Source of the DNA: a bacterium
Lineage (GTDB): Bacteria; Chloroflexota; Dormibacteria; Aeolococcales; Bog-877
Assembly: GCA_021795235.1 (NCBI GenBank)
Contig: JAJYPP010000020.1
Coordinates: 1 to 49,799 of the forward strand
Reading direction: 5' to 3'
DNA length: 49,799 nucleotides
This document shows, in pieces, positions 31,941 through 40,370 of this stretch. Numbering within the stretch: position 1 is the first letter of the stretch; each line of letters opens with the position of its first letter. The position numbers and the translations under genes were made by a program. The notes beneath the pieces were generated by a model, which was given only the letters and a program-made list of their open reading frames with translations, was not told the origin of the DNA and did no database searches.

Positions 31941-33491
31941 CTATAGCTTCTCCGCCAGGCTCTGCCCCTGCAAGAAGAAGAGCAGGTAATCCGGGCCGCC
32001 CGCCTTGGTGTCGGTGCCGCTCATGTTGAATCCACCGAACGGATGCACACCCATCTGGGCTCCGGTGGACCGCCGGTTGATGTAGAGGTTGCCCACATGC
32101 AGACGCTCCTTGGCATACGCGATCCGCTCCGGGTCGCGGCTGAAGTAGGAGCCGGTCAACCCGTACTCGGTCCGATTGGCGATCCGGATCCCATCCTCGA
32201 AGTTCCTGGCCTTCACCACCGCCAGCACCGGACCGAAGATCTCCTCGGTGGCGATCCGGGCCTCCTCCGCGACCTCGCCGAAGATGGTGGGCTGGATGAA
32301 GTGGCCCTCGCCGTCGGCCCGCTCGCCACCCAGTAGCAGCTCGCCCTCAGCCCGGCCCACCTGCACGTAGTCCAGGATCTTCTCCTCGGCGTCACCGTCG
32401 ATGACCGGCCCCAGACTGACCTCGGGATCGATCGGGTCGCCCATGCGGATCCGCTTGGTCAGCTCGACCACCCGGGGCAGCAGGTCGTCGTAGACGGACG
32501 AGACGACCACGGCTCTGGACCCGGCCGAGCACTTCTGGCCCTGGAACCCGAAGGCGGAGCGGGTGATGTCGAGAGCGGCCAGGTCGAGGTCGGCGGTCTC
32601 ATCGACCACCACGGCGTTCTTGCCGCCCATCTCCAGCTGAACTCGTTTCAGCCAGCGCTGCCCGGGATGCACCTTGGAGGCCCGCTCGTAGATCCTGATC
32701 CCGACCTCCTTGGAGCCGGTGAACGCGACGAAGCGGATCTGCGGGTGATCGACCAGCGCCTCGCCCACCACCTCGCCTCGCCCCGTGAGCAGGCCGAGCG
32801 CGCCGGCCGGGACCCCCACGGTGTGCAGGATGTCCACCAGCCAGGAGGCGGTGGTGCTGGCTGGTTCCGCCGGTTTGAGGACGACGCAATTCCCCGCGAC
32901 CAGAGCGGCCGTGGTCATCCCGGTAGTGAGCGCCAGCGGGAAGTTCCAGGGCGAGATCACGCAACCCACACCGAGCGGGATGTAGCGGAACTGGGTGGCC
33001 TCGCCGGGCCAGGGGGTCATCTGGTCTCGCCCCGCCAGCCCCAGGGCCTGTCGGGCATACCACTCCATCAGGTCGACAGCCTCGGCCGCCTCCCCGTCGG
33101 CCTCGTCCCAGGGCTTGCCGACCTCGTACACCATGAGCGCACCCAGTTCGTGCCGACGCTGGCGGATGACCGCTGCCGCCCGCAGCAGCAACAGGGCGCG
33201 CTCCTCCACCGGGGTCCTGGACCAGGCGTCGAACGCCGCCCACCCCGCCGCCACCGCCTGATCGACATGGGAGCGGTTGGCCGAGGCGTGGCTTCCCACC
33301 ACCTGGCCGGGGTGAGCCGGGTTGTAGGAGAGAAGGCCGTCTTCGGTATCGACCCGCTCTCCCCCGATCAGGAGAGGATACCGCCGACCCAGCATCCCCT
33401 CGACCCGACCGAGCGCCGATTGGAAGTCGCTGCGGTTACGGGCCTCGCCGAAGTCCAGGGCGGGCTCGCTGCGAAAGGGAGGAATGATCAC
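31941..33491 (-). CDS. rocA: L-glutamate gamma-semialdehyde (P5C) dehydrogenase
   Basis: A 516-residue aldehyde dehydrogenase of the RocA/PutA-C group, oxidising glutamate semialdehyde to glutamate with NAD+. Catalytic residues are C321 in G-Q-K-C-S-A-G-S and E287 in L-E-M-G-G-K-N. The I-S-P-W-N-F-P and F-T-G-S-K-E-V-G stretches belong to the P5CDH subgroup, and the C-terminus G-G-P-D-Y-L-L-F-F-L-Q is diagnostic. The GTG at 33491 has AGGAG eight bases upstream. It follows the proline dehydrogenase gene by 67 bases, so proline to glutamate is encoded by two separate proteins and not by a fused PutA. Confidence 0.93.
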   Translation of the reverse strand: MIIPPFRSEPALDFGEARNRSDFQSALGRVEGMLGRRYPLLIGGERVDTEDGLLSYNPAHPGQVVGSHASANRSHVDQAVAAGWAAFDAWSRTPVEERALLLLRAAAVIRQRRHELGALMVYEVGKPWDEADGEAAEAVDLMEWYARQALGLAGRDQMTPWPGEATQFRYIPLGVGCVISPWNFPLALTTGMTTAALVAGNCVVLKPAEPASTTASWLVDILHTVGVPAGALGLLTGRGEVVGEALVDHPQIRFVAFTGSKEVGIRIYERASKVHPGQRWLKRVQLEMGGKNAVVVDETADLDLAALDITRSAFGFQGQKCSAGSRAVVVSSVYDDLLPRVVELTKRIRMGDPIDPEVSLGPVIDGDAEEKILDYVQVGRAEGELLLGGERADGEGHFIQPTIFGEVAEEARIATEEIFGPVLAVVKARNFEDGIRIANRTEYGLTGSYFSRDPERIAYAKERLHVGNLYINRRSTGAQMGVHPFGGFNMSGTDTKAGGPDYLLFFLQGQSLAEKL

Positions 33492-33558
33492 GGTGGAATC
33501 TCCTGTGCTCCTGATGACCGCGGCGGGCCGCCGCCGGGCGCGGGAGGGTCCTCCTCGC

Positions 33559-34488
33559 TCAACGGCGGACCATGTTGCGCGCCAGGAAGAGCAGGTTGGC
33601 GGGCCGCTCCGCCAGGCGCCGCATGAAGAAGGGGTACCAGTGAGTGCCATACGAGGTTGCCACCAGCACGGTGTAGCCTCGAGCCACCAGCGAGCGCTGC
33701 AGTTGGGGGCGAACCCCGTACAGCATCTGGAATTCAAAGCGGTCACGTCCGATCTGGTGGCGCTCCACGAATCCGATCGCGTGGTCGATCATGCGCTCGT
33801 CGTGGGTCGCGATCGCGGTGTAGCCGCCACCCGAGAGCGCAGTCTCCATGATCCGCAGGTAATTCCGGTCGACGTCGGCCTTGCTGGGATAGGCGACCTC
33901 GCGGCTCTCCAGATAGGCGCCCTTGACCAGACGCAGGTTGGGGCGCAGTTCCAACAGCGAGTCCAGGTCCGCCACGGTACGGTACAGATATGACTGCAGG
34001 ACCACCCCCACATTCTCGAAACCGCGCTCCCGCAGGCGCCGGTACATCCGCAGGGTAGGGTCCACCCGGGAGGACTCCTCCATGTCCATGCGCATGAACA
34101 TGCCCAACCCGCGGGCGACCTCCAGAAGGTGGGCGAGATTGCGCTCGGCCAGCTCTTCATCGATGGCGAGCCCCATCAGCGTGGGCTTGATCGCCACATT
34201 GGCGTTCAGCCCCTCCTGGGCCAGCCGGTTCAGCAGAGCCTCGTAGTCGCTCACTGCCCGGGCAGCGTCCGCCTCGCTCTCGACCGCCTCGCCGAGCTCA
34301 GTGGCATTGCACTTGAAGCCCTGGCGATTCAGGCCCCGGATGATCCCGATGCACTCGTCAAGGGTCTCTCCGGCTACGAATCGGGCGGCGCCCAGGCGCA
34401 TGCCGTAGCGGCTCATGAAGCTTTCGGTCGCCCGGTTCTGGGCGGCCGCCAAGATCGCGGCCCTGGCGGCCTGGTTCAGCGATGGCAA
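33559..34488 (-). CDS. Proline dehydrogenase
   Basis: A 309-residue FAD-dependent TIM-barrel enzyme oxidising proline to P5C and feeding electrons to the membrane quinone pool. Conserved parts are I-K-P-T-L-M-G-L, M-D-M-E-E-S, V-V-L-Q-S-Y-L-Y-R-T, R-L-V-K-G-A-Y-L-E, A-T-H-D-E-R and F-E-F-Q-M-L-Y-G-V-R. The start is a TTG with GGAGG nine to ten bases upstream; an open frame continues to 34623 through what looks like transposon remnant sequence, so the short form is chosen. Length fits the monofunctional (PutB/FadM-type) enzymes. Confidence 0.92.
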   Translation of the reverse strand: MPSLNQAARAAILAAAQNRATESFMSRYGMRLGAARFVAGETLDECIGIIRGLNRQGFKCNATELGEAVESEADAARAVSDYEALLNRLAQEGLNANVAIKPTLMGLAIDEELAERNLAHLLEVARGLGMFMRMDMEESSRVDPTLRMYRRLRERGFENVGVVLQSYLYRTVADLDSLLELRPNLRLVKGAYLESREVAYPSKADVDRNYLRIMETALSGGGYTAIATHDERMIDHAIGFVERHQIGRDRFEFQMLYGVRPQLQRSLVARGYTVLVATSYGTHWYPFFMRRLAERPANLLFLARNMVRR

Positions 34489-34505
34489 GTGCTGGTGCCT
34501 CCTCG

Positions 34506-34800
34506 TTTGACCTCCTTCCCACGGATAGCTCCGGGGGATTCCCGTCTCGCCTCGGTTGTCTCGTGGGCGGCCTTCACCGCTCCCGCGGTGGGCCGGGGTT
34601 GTACCGGGTTCAAGCCGACCCACTCCGTCCGGGAGCCCCGCTTCCGGTACCGCCGCATAGCAGCGGACTCGTGGGTTCCATGCCGCTCGATGCCGACCCG
34701 CCCCGAAGTTGTGGGGCTGGAGCCATGCTGCGCATCAAGCTCTCATTGTCCCACTCCGTCGCTCGCTCGACCCCACGGCTGAAGCCGGGAAGCCGGGGGC
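34506..34800 (-). mobile_element. Remnants resembling right ends of IS200/IS605-type (TnpB) elements
   Basis: On the minus strand this stretch reads like the 3' end of an OrfB/TnpB gene plus its right end: peptide G-A-V-K-A-A-H-E-T-T-E-A-R-R in one frame, then a G-A-A-T/C-C-C-C hairpin (CCCACGG/CCGGGGG, 34518-34536) and a GGAGGTCAA-type border. A second hairpin with CCCCACGGCT-GA-AGCC (34771-34786) has the same character. Family resemblance is from memory of such ends. No transposase body is present, so these are decayed tips. They sit directly against the ribosome site of the proline dehydrogenase gene. Confidence 0.45.
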
Positions 34801-34859
34801 TTGCGCTCGCCGCCTGGTCAGCCGATCAGCCACCTGATGCCGCAGCCGTCGCGAACTCC

Positions 34860-34890
34860 GCGTCGCGGCCCCAAGGGGGCGCCGCGACGC
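34860..34890 (-). terminator. Stem-loop after the 112-residue gene
   Basis: Perfect 10-bp arms GCGTCGCGGC (34860-34869) and GCCGCGACGC (34881-34890) with an 11-base loop, about 20 bases past the stop at 34912. A second CCCC-GACTT-GGGG hairpin follows towards the gene. There is no T-run, so this is a likely but not classical terminator. Confidence 0.45.
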
Positions 34891-34911
34891 CCCGACTTGG
34901 GGTCACGCCCC

Positions 34912-35250
34912 TCAGTCTGAGCTGGGTCCGGTGCCGGACTGGCGCAGGATGCTCTCGATGATGTCGTGGCCGGGAGGACGCCGCGAGAGGGCGCGACGAG
35001 AACTGCTCCGGCGGCGCTCCTGGCGGGGACTCAGCATGTGCCCCTCCTGCTTGCGCCACACCCGCTCGATGAGGACCCTGATCTCCACCCCGGACTCAGC
35101 CTGGATGTCGTGGGCAGCGAGCGAGCGAGCGAGCCGCTCGGGGAGTTCCGGGGCCTCGTGGAGGTTGAGCTGCTCCAGCGCCTCCAGGATGTCGTCGAGA
35201 CGACGCAGCCTGGCGCGCCGCTCGGTTGCCTCCTCGGTGGCAGTCATCAC
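34912..35250 (-). CDS. Hypothetical protein, small, charged
   Basis: A 112-residue, soluble, highly charged protein: an N-terminal helical half (L-R-R-L-D-D-I-L-E-A-L-E-Q-L-N-L) and an arginine/serine-rich C-terminal part. No family is recognised. The coding call rests on biased composition, its own terminator-like stem-loop and a promoter-like CATAAT (35262-35257) six bases before the GTG start at 35250, a leaderless layout; the next codon is ATG. It stands alone between the MMPL exporter and the transposon-like remnants. Confidence 0.5.
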   Translation of the reverse strand: MMTATEEATERRARLRRLDDILEALEQLNLHEAPELPERLARSLAAHDIQAESGVEIRVLIERVWRKQEGHMLSPRQERRRSSSRRALSRRPPGHDIIESILRQSGTGPSSD

Positions 35251-35308
35251 GAGTGGATTATGTACTTTACCCGCTCAGCGCGCAAAGTGAGCCCCTGCCG
35301 CCAAGATC

Positions 35309-37588
35309 TCAGACCGGCTCCCGCCCCGGCCCCGGCCTCATCTCCTCATAGAAGCCCAGCCGCGCAATCCATGGCCTGATCCCGCGGGGAGCCCACCAGT
35401 TGGCGTCGCCCAGGATCCGCATCAGAGCGGGCACCATCACCCCTCTCACCAGGCTGGCGTCGACCGCGACCGCGATCGCCATCCCCACCCCCAGGATCTG
35501 AATATCCAGGACGTGTCCCAGCGCGAAGGCCGCAAACACGGTGATCATGATCAGCGCCGCCGAGCTGATCACCCCACCGGTGGCAGCCAGCCCCTCCGCG
35601 ACCGAGCGACGGTTGTCGCCTGTCTCCAGGTACCGTTCCCGGATCCTGGTGAGCAGGAACACCTCGTAGTCCATGGAGAGCCCGAACATGATCGCGAACA
35701 TCAAGACCGGGTCGGTGGCGGTTATCGAGCCCGGGGCCGTGAACCCCAGGATGTTGGAGAGATGCCCCTGCTGGAAGATCCACACCATCGCCCCGAAGGC
35801 GGCGCTGATGGAGATCATGCTCATCAGGACCGCCTTGATCGGCAGCACCACCGAGCCGAAGGTGAGGAAGAGCACCACCATGGTGACCGCGACCACCAGC
35901 AGCACCGCCCAGGGGATGGTCCGGGCAAAGGCGTTGATGAAGTCCACGGACAGGGCGGCCCCACCGGTCAGCAGCGCCACCGTCCCCGGGGGCCCCGGCA
36001 CAGCCCGGATGCGGCGCACCAGTTGCGCCCCCGCCTTGGAGTCGGGCCCGAAGCTGTTGGCCACCTGGAACCGGGCTATCGGGCCCGCGATGTTGGAGGC
36101 GACGTAGTGATTGATCGCCGCCGGTCGGGCCCCCGGCGGGCGCCGAAGCAGCGCGAGGTAGGCGGAGGTGCCCACCTGGGGAGGGGGCGTTAGCAGCCCC
36201 TGGATGGCCTGCACACCCGGGATCGCGCTTACCCGGGCCAGGTAGGAGGTCAGCTGCTGCTCCTGGGTGGCTGAGAGCTGTCCATGGAGCGAGCGCCGGT
36301 AGTCCACGACCAGGGTCATGTCGTCCACGCCCCCCGCCTGGGGGAAGTGGTAGTTGAGCAGGGCGTACCCGGTGCGGGCCGGGCCCTGGGGGATCTCGCT
36401 GACGCTGCTGCCGGTGGACAGGCGCAGGCTGAGGAATGGAGTTCCCGCCGCCAGCAGCACGGCCGCCGTCGGCAGAGCGATCAGGACCGGGTGGCGCATC
36501 ACTCTGGTTGCGACCCAGCCCCAAAAGCTGGAGTGGGGCCCGGACTCGGTGCTGGCCCGGCGCAGGCTGCGCCTGATGCCGAACTTGTTGACCCTGGTGC
36601 CGAGCAGGGCCAGGATCGCGGGCAGGGCGGTGAGCGCGAAGAGCAGGGTGCAGGCGACCACCACGATCCCGCCTACCCCCATGCTTCGCAGCGCCGAAGC
36701 CGGAAAGAGGGTGAGCGAGCTGAGCCCGATCGCGACCGCGGTCCCAGAGATGGCCACCGCCTTGCCGGCACTGGCGGTGGCGGCCTCGACCGCGCCTGCC
36801 ACATCCGAATGGCCGAGCTCCTCGCGAAAGCGCTTCACGAAGAAGAGCGAGTAGTCGATGGCGAGCCCCAGGCCGATGATGGTGGCCACGTTGGTGACGA
36901 AGATCGACATCCCAAAGTGGGCGGCGATGATGCTGATGACGCTGAGCGCGGTCGGCAACGCCAGCCCGGCGATGAGCAGGGGCAGGAGGGCGGCCACCCC
37001 GGATCCGAACACGATCAGCAGCAGCAGGAGCGAGACCGGCAGGGCGATGATCTCGGCCCGCTTCAACTGGCGCTCCAGGGCGGTGTTGTAGAGGGCGTCT
37101 ATGGCGGGGGCTCCGCTGACCCACATCCTCAGCCCGCTGGGCGGGCTGAGGTAGGACTCCAGAGACTTCAGCTGGTTGGTGGCCGCGATCTCCGAGAGCT
37201 TGAGATTTATCACCGCGAAGGTGTCATGCCCCTGGCCCCCGATGAAGACGGGATCCTTGGTGTTGCTGAAGTCCAGGACGCTGGCAACCTGAGGCCGCTG
37301 GGCGAGGCGCTTGAAGCTATGGTCGACTCTGGCCTGCACCGCGGCACTGGCGGCATCGGCCCGAGGGCTCCGATACACCAGCAGCAGCTCGGTGGTGGCA
37401 GCCCCGAAGTGCTTCAGGAGCAGGTCGTTGGCACGCTGGCTCTGTGACCCCGGGACCGAGAAGCCGCCCACCGACAGCTGACCCCCGAGCGGGCCCGATA
37501 GCCCCAGCATGAGCACCATCAGCCCCACGGCCGCGATCGGGATGACCCGCCGGTGCCGGAAGGTGAAGCGGCCCAGCCTGCGAAACAT
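35309..37588 (-). CDS. MMPL family RND transporter
   Basis: A 759-residue membrane protein with the two-fold MMPL layout: helix 1 near residues 14-35, an extracytoplasmic domain, five to six helices (about 165-355), then the second half in the same order. It has G-L-A-I-D-Y-S-L-F-F-V-K-R-F and the matching G-L-S-M-D-Y-E-V-F-L-L-T-R-I in the other half; the D-Y pairs are the proton-relay residues. It likely exports lipids or hydrophobic compounds with proton motive force. The ATG at 37588 has GGAG eight bases upstream. It is divergent from a TetR gene, with a 22-bp palindrome between, so TetR control is expected. Confidence 0.92.
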   Translation of the reverse strand: MFRRLGRFTFRHRRVIPIAAVGLMVLMLGLSGPLGGQLSVGGFSVPGSQSQRANDLLLKHFGAATTELLLVYRSPRADAASAAVQARVDHSFKRLAQRPQVASVLDFSNTKDPVFIGGQGHDTFAVINLKLSEIAATNQLKSLESYLSPPSGLRMWVSGAPAIDALYNTALERQLKRAEIIALPVSLLLLLIVFGSGVAALLPLLIAGLALPTALSVISIIAAHFGMSIFVTNVATIIGLGLAIDYSLFFVKRFREELGHSDVAGAVEAATASAGKAVAISGTAVAIGLSSLTLFPASALRSMGVGGIVVVACTLLFALTALPAILALLGTRVNKFGIRRSLRRASTESGPHSSFWGWVATRVMRHPVLIALPTAAVLLAAGTPFLSLRLSTGSSVSEIPQGPARTGYALLNYHFPQAGGVDDMTLVVDYRRSLHGQLSATQEQQLTSYLARVSAIPGVQAIQGLLTPPPQVGTSAYLALLRRPPGARPAAINHYVASNIAGPIARFQVANSFGPDSKAGAQLVRRIRAVPGPPGTVALLTGGAALSVDFINAFARTIPWAVLLVVAVTMVVLFLTFGSVVLPIKAVLMSMISISAAFGAMVWIFQQGHLSNILGFTAPGSITATDPVLMFAIMFGLSMDYEVFLLTRIRERYLETGDNRRSVAEGLAATGGVISSAALIMITVFAAFALGHVLDIQILGVGMAIAVAVDASLVRGVMVPALMRILGDANWWAPRGIRPWIARLGFYEEMRPGPGREPV

Positions 37589-37629
37589 AACCTGCTCTCC
37601 GTGGCACCCTGTGGAAGGCGTCAAGCCAG

Positions 37630-37651
37630 CATGAATGAATGTTCATTCATG
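37630..37651. promoter_or_regulatory. 22-bp palindrome, TetR operator candidate
   Basis: CATGAATGAA-TG-TTCATTCATG, a perfect 10-bp inverted repeat lying 42 bases upstream of the MMPL start and at the start of the tetR frame. Its AT-rich content stands out from the surrounding DNA. TetR proteins bind such palindromes as dimer pairs. Confidence 0.7.
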
Positions 37652-38362
37652 TACACTTCCAGAGTAGCAGGTGCGGCACCCAGCCGCCGCGGAAGGAGTA
37701 CGGTCATCGTCGTACGTGAAGTCACCGACCGGGGCACAGCCCATGCCGACCAGGTCCGCCAGCGGATCCTGGAGGGCGCGGCGCGGGCCTTCGCCAGGTC
37801 GGGCCTGCAGGGCACCAGCGTCCCGGACATCGCCGCCGAGTGCGGCGTCTCAGTGGGCCTGCTCTACCGCTACTTCACCAGCAAGGCCGACCTCTACACC
37901 GCCATCTGCTCGGTGGAGACCAAGGCGGAGGCGGAAGGGCTCCGCCAAGAGCTGGAGCTCATCTCGGACCCCCGGGCCTGGTTGGAACATGCCGTCGACT
38001 TCTACCTCGGGAGGCTTTCCGGAGAAGGAGGTGCCGGCCTGCTCTTGGGAGCGATGGCCGAAGCCCCGGTCAACGAGGTGGTGCGCAGCTCGCTACGGCT
38101 GCGCCGGCAGGTGATCGTCGAGTTCATCGAATCGTTCATCCAAGCTCGGATCAGCCCAGGCAGCCTCCCCGACGGGCTCCCGGTGGCCTCCTTCTCCAGG
38201 GCCATCGCGATGCTCCTGGATGGAGTGGTGGTCGAGTGGGCGGTGGCGGGGCCCGACCTGGACCTGGCCCAGGTTCGGGAGGCGATCCTGGCGTTGGTTA
38301 CCACCCTGATCGCCGGCGCCGGAAGGTCTCAGGCGCCCAACCCGGCTGTTCCCAGCGCCTGA
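37649..38362 (+). CDS. TetR family transcriptional regulator
   Basis: About 237 residues. The TetR DNA-binding domain is clear: R-I-L-E-G-A-A-R-A-F-A-R-S-G-L-Q-G-T-S-V, then the helix-turn-helix I-A-A-E-C-G-V-S-V-G-L-L-Y-R-Y-F-T-S-K. The C-terminal domain is helical and ligand-binding, without an identified inducer. The exact start is uncertain: ATG 37649 lies inside the palindrome and ATG 37631 also does; neither has a ribosome site, so a leaderless or post-operator start is possible. It probably represses itself and the divergent MMPL exporter. Its 3' end overlaps the trans-sulfuration gene by 34 bases, convergently. Confidence 0.88.
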   Translation: MYTSRVAGAAPSRRGRSTVIVVREVTDRGTAHADQVRQRILEGAARAFARSGLQGTSVPDIAAECGVSVGLLYRYFTSKADLYTAICSVETKAEAEGLRQELELISDPRAWLEHAVDFYLGRLSGEGGAGLLLGAMAEAPVNEVVRSSLRLRRQVIVEFIESFIQARISPGSLPDGLPVASFSRAIAMLLDGVVVEWAVAGPDLDLAQVREAILALVTTLIAGAGRSQAPNPAVPSA

Positions 38363-39483
38363 GCGAGGTCGGCGAGCAAGTCCTCTTTGGCCTCGATGCC
38401 GGCCGAAAGGCGAACCAGCCCAGGCGGAAGGTGCTCCTCCCCCTCCCAACGGCCCCGGCGCTCCAGCAGTGATCCGACCGAGCCCAGGCTGGTGGCGTTG
38501 GCCCAGATCCTGGTGGCCGAGCAGAAGCGCTCGGCCGACTCCGCGGAGGCGTCCAGCTCGATCGAGATGACGGCGCCGAAGCCGCGGGGCAATCGCTCCG
38601 ACGCCAGCTGGTGCTGGGGATGGCCCGGCAAGCCGGGATAGCGCACCTGGCGCACCCCGCGGCTGCTGGCCAGTCGCTCCGCCAGCCACCCGGCGGTCTC
38701 CACCTGGCGGCAGAGCCGCACGTCGAGTGTCCTCAGCCCTCGCAGAGCCAGCCACGCCTCCAGCTGGCCAGGGCACCCGCCACGGCTGGTGCGGTGGTGG
38801 CGCAGACGCTCCCCCAGCTCATCGTCCCGGGCGAGCACCACCCCCAGCATCAGGTCGTCGTGGCCGCCTATGTACTTGGAGGCGGAGTGCACCACCAAAT
38901 CGGCCCCCAGCTCCAGCGGCCTGCAGAGCAGCGGAGTGGCCAGGGTGTTGTCGACCGCGACCAGGGTGGTGCCGTGGGCGTGGGCCAGCTCCGAGCAGGC
39001 GCGCAGATCGGGCACGGAGAGCAGCGGATTACCCAGGGTTTCCAGCCAGAGCAGAGCTGCTCCATCCACGGCCCGATCAACCGCTCCGAGATCGGTCGCG
39101 TCGACCGCCTGCACCTGGCAGCGCCCGCTCTCCCCGAGGTCGCGCAGGAGCAGTCGACTGCCGGTGTAGGAGTCGCGCGCCACCACCACCCGGCCGCCCT
39201 GGGGGACCAGGTCCAAGACTGCCGCCACACCCGCCATGCCCGATGCGAAGGCGACCCCGGAAGCCGCCCCCTCCAGGTCGGCCACCGCCCGCTCCAGCAG
39301 TGCCCAGGTCGGGTTGTGATCCCTTCCGTAGCTGAGCCCCTGGGGATTGGCGTGGTCGAATGTGGCGGCAACGACCAGGGGCGGAGTCAGCGCTCCGGAC
39401 ACCTCGTCGCGAAACCCCGACCCGTGGACCACTCGGGTCGAGAGCTCCAGCCCAGAGCTCTCGGCTGCGGTCCGCGGTTTCAT
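38329..39483 (-). CDS. Trans-sulfuration-type PLP enzyme (Cys/Met metabolism family)
   Basis: A 384-residue enzyme of the cystathionine gamma-synthase/gamma-lyase family. It has the Y-x-R loop (S-Y-G-R-D-H-N-P-T), the cofactor aspartate D178 (V-A-V-D-N-T) and K203 in S-A-S-K-Y-I-G-G-H. It would act on O-acyl-homoserine, cystathionine, methionine or related substrates; the subtype cannot be fixed. The ATG overlaps the stop of the CitE-like gene (39480-39483), so it is coupled to a C-C lyase and to a four-cysteine protein, a combination that does not point to a standard methionine pathway. Confidence 0.87.
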   Translation of the reverse strand: MKPRTAAESSGLELSTRVVHGSGFRDEVSGALTPPLVVAATFDHANPQGLSYGRDHNPTWALLERAVADLEGAASGVAFASGMAGVAAVLDLVPQGGRVVVARDSYTGSRLLLRDLGESGRCQVQAVDATDLGAVDRAVDGAALLWLETLGNPLLSVPDLRACSELAHAHGTTLVAVDNTLATPLLCRPLELGADLVVHSASKYIGGHDDLMLGVVLARDDELGERLRHHRTSRGGCPGQLEAWLALRGLRTLDVRLCRQVETAGWLAERLASSRGVRQVRYPGLPGHPQHQLASERLPRGFGAVISIELDASAESAERFCSATRIWANATSLGSVGSLLERRGRWEGEEHLPPGLVRLSAGIEAKEDLLADLAQALGTAGLGA

Positions 39484-40370
39484 TCCGGGCCTCCCTCCCA
39501 GCGGGCCAGCACCGCCTCCGCCATCCTGCGGTTGGCCTCATCGACCATCTCCTGCCCCAGCCGCGAGGCGCCCCCCAGAGAGGCGACCTGAGCCAGCACG
39601 GCGCGCGCACGGGCCACCTGGGACGCGGACGGGCGCAGCAGCCGGTTGATGGTTTCCAACTGCTCCGGGTGGATGGCCCACTTGCCGTCCAGCCCCAGCG
39701 CCGCAGCTCGGCGGCAGGCCGCCTCCAAGCCCTCCGGGTCGGACAACCGTGAGAAGGGCCCATCTATCGCCTGCAGCCCCCGGGCGCGGGCCGCGACCGC
39801 CATGCGGAAGAGCGGGAGGAGCCAGACATCGCCCGGGTAGTCCTCCACCGGGGCGCCGATGGCGGTCTGAGGCATGCCCATGGCGGCGGCGAAGTCCCCC
39901 GGCCCGAAGATGAGCGCCTCCAGCCGGGGTGAACAGCGTGCCAGCTCCGAGACCGCCTCCAGCCCGGCCGGGTCCTCGATCTGGATCTCCAGACCGAGCC
40001 GGGGCGACCCGGCCGGCTCGAGAGCGTCCAGGCAGTGCTCCAGAAAGCCGACCTGGGAGGGGCGGGAGACCTTCGGGACCACCAAGGTGGAGATCCTTGG
40101 CCCCACCCTGGGGACCAGCTCCAGCAGATCCTGAAGGGCCAGGGGTCCATCGACCGAGTTGATCCGGACGGCAACCGTCCGGCCCCCGAAGTCGATCGAC
40201 TCCAGCAAGGGCACCAGTTCCGAGCGGGCCCGGCGCTTCGCCTCCGGGTCCGCCGCCACCGCGTCCTCCAGGTCCAGGATGACCTCGTCGGCCGGCTCGG
40301 TGGCCGCCCGGGCCACCATCCGCGGGTTGTTGCCCGGGCAGATCAGGATCGAGCGTCGAGGCCTGGTCAC
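39480..40370 (-). CDS. CitE-like HpcH/HpaI aldolase/lyase family protein
   Basis: A 296-residue TIM-barrel protein of the citrate-lyase-beta/malyl-CoA-lyase group. It has L-D-L-E-D-A-V (metal/substrate Asp-Glu), V-R-I-N-S-V-D-G, V-V-P-K-V, an E in Q-I-E-D-P-A-G-L and F-G-P-G-D-F-A-A-A-M-G. It may cleave or form an acyl-CoA such as malyl-, citramalyl- or beta-methylmalyl-CoA; the alpha and gamma citrate lyase subunits are absent, so citrate lyase itself is unlikely. The GTG start overlaps the upstream stop (GTGA, 40367-40370), and its own stop overlaps the PLP gene start. Confidence 0.85.
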   Translation of the reverse strand: MTRPRRSILICPGNNPRMVARAATEPADEVILDLEDAVAADPEAKRRARSELVPLLESIDFGGRTVAVRINSVDGPLALQDLLELVPRVGPRISTLVVPKVSRPSQVGFLEHCLDALEPAGSPRLGLEIQIEDPAGLEAVSELARCSPRLEALIFGPGDFAAAMGMPQTAIGAPVEDYPGDVWLLPLFRMAVAARARGLQAIDGPFSRLSDPEGLEAACRRAAALGLDGKWAIHPEQLETINRLLRPSASQVARARAVLAQVASLGGASRLGQEMVDEANRRMAEAVLARWEGGPE

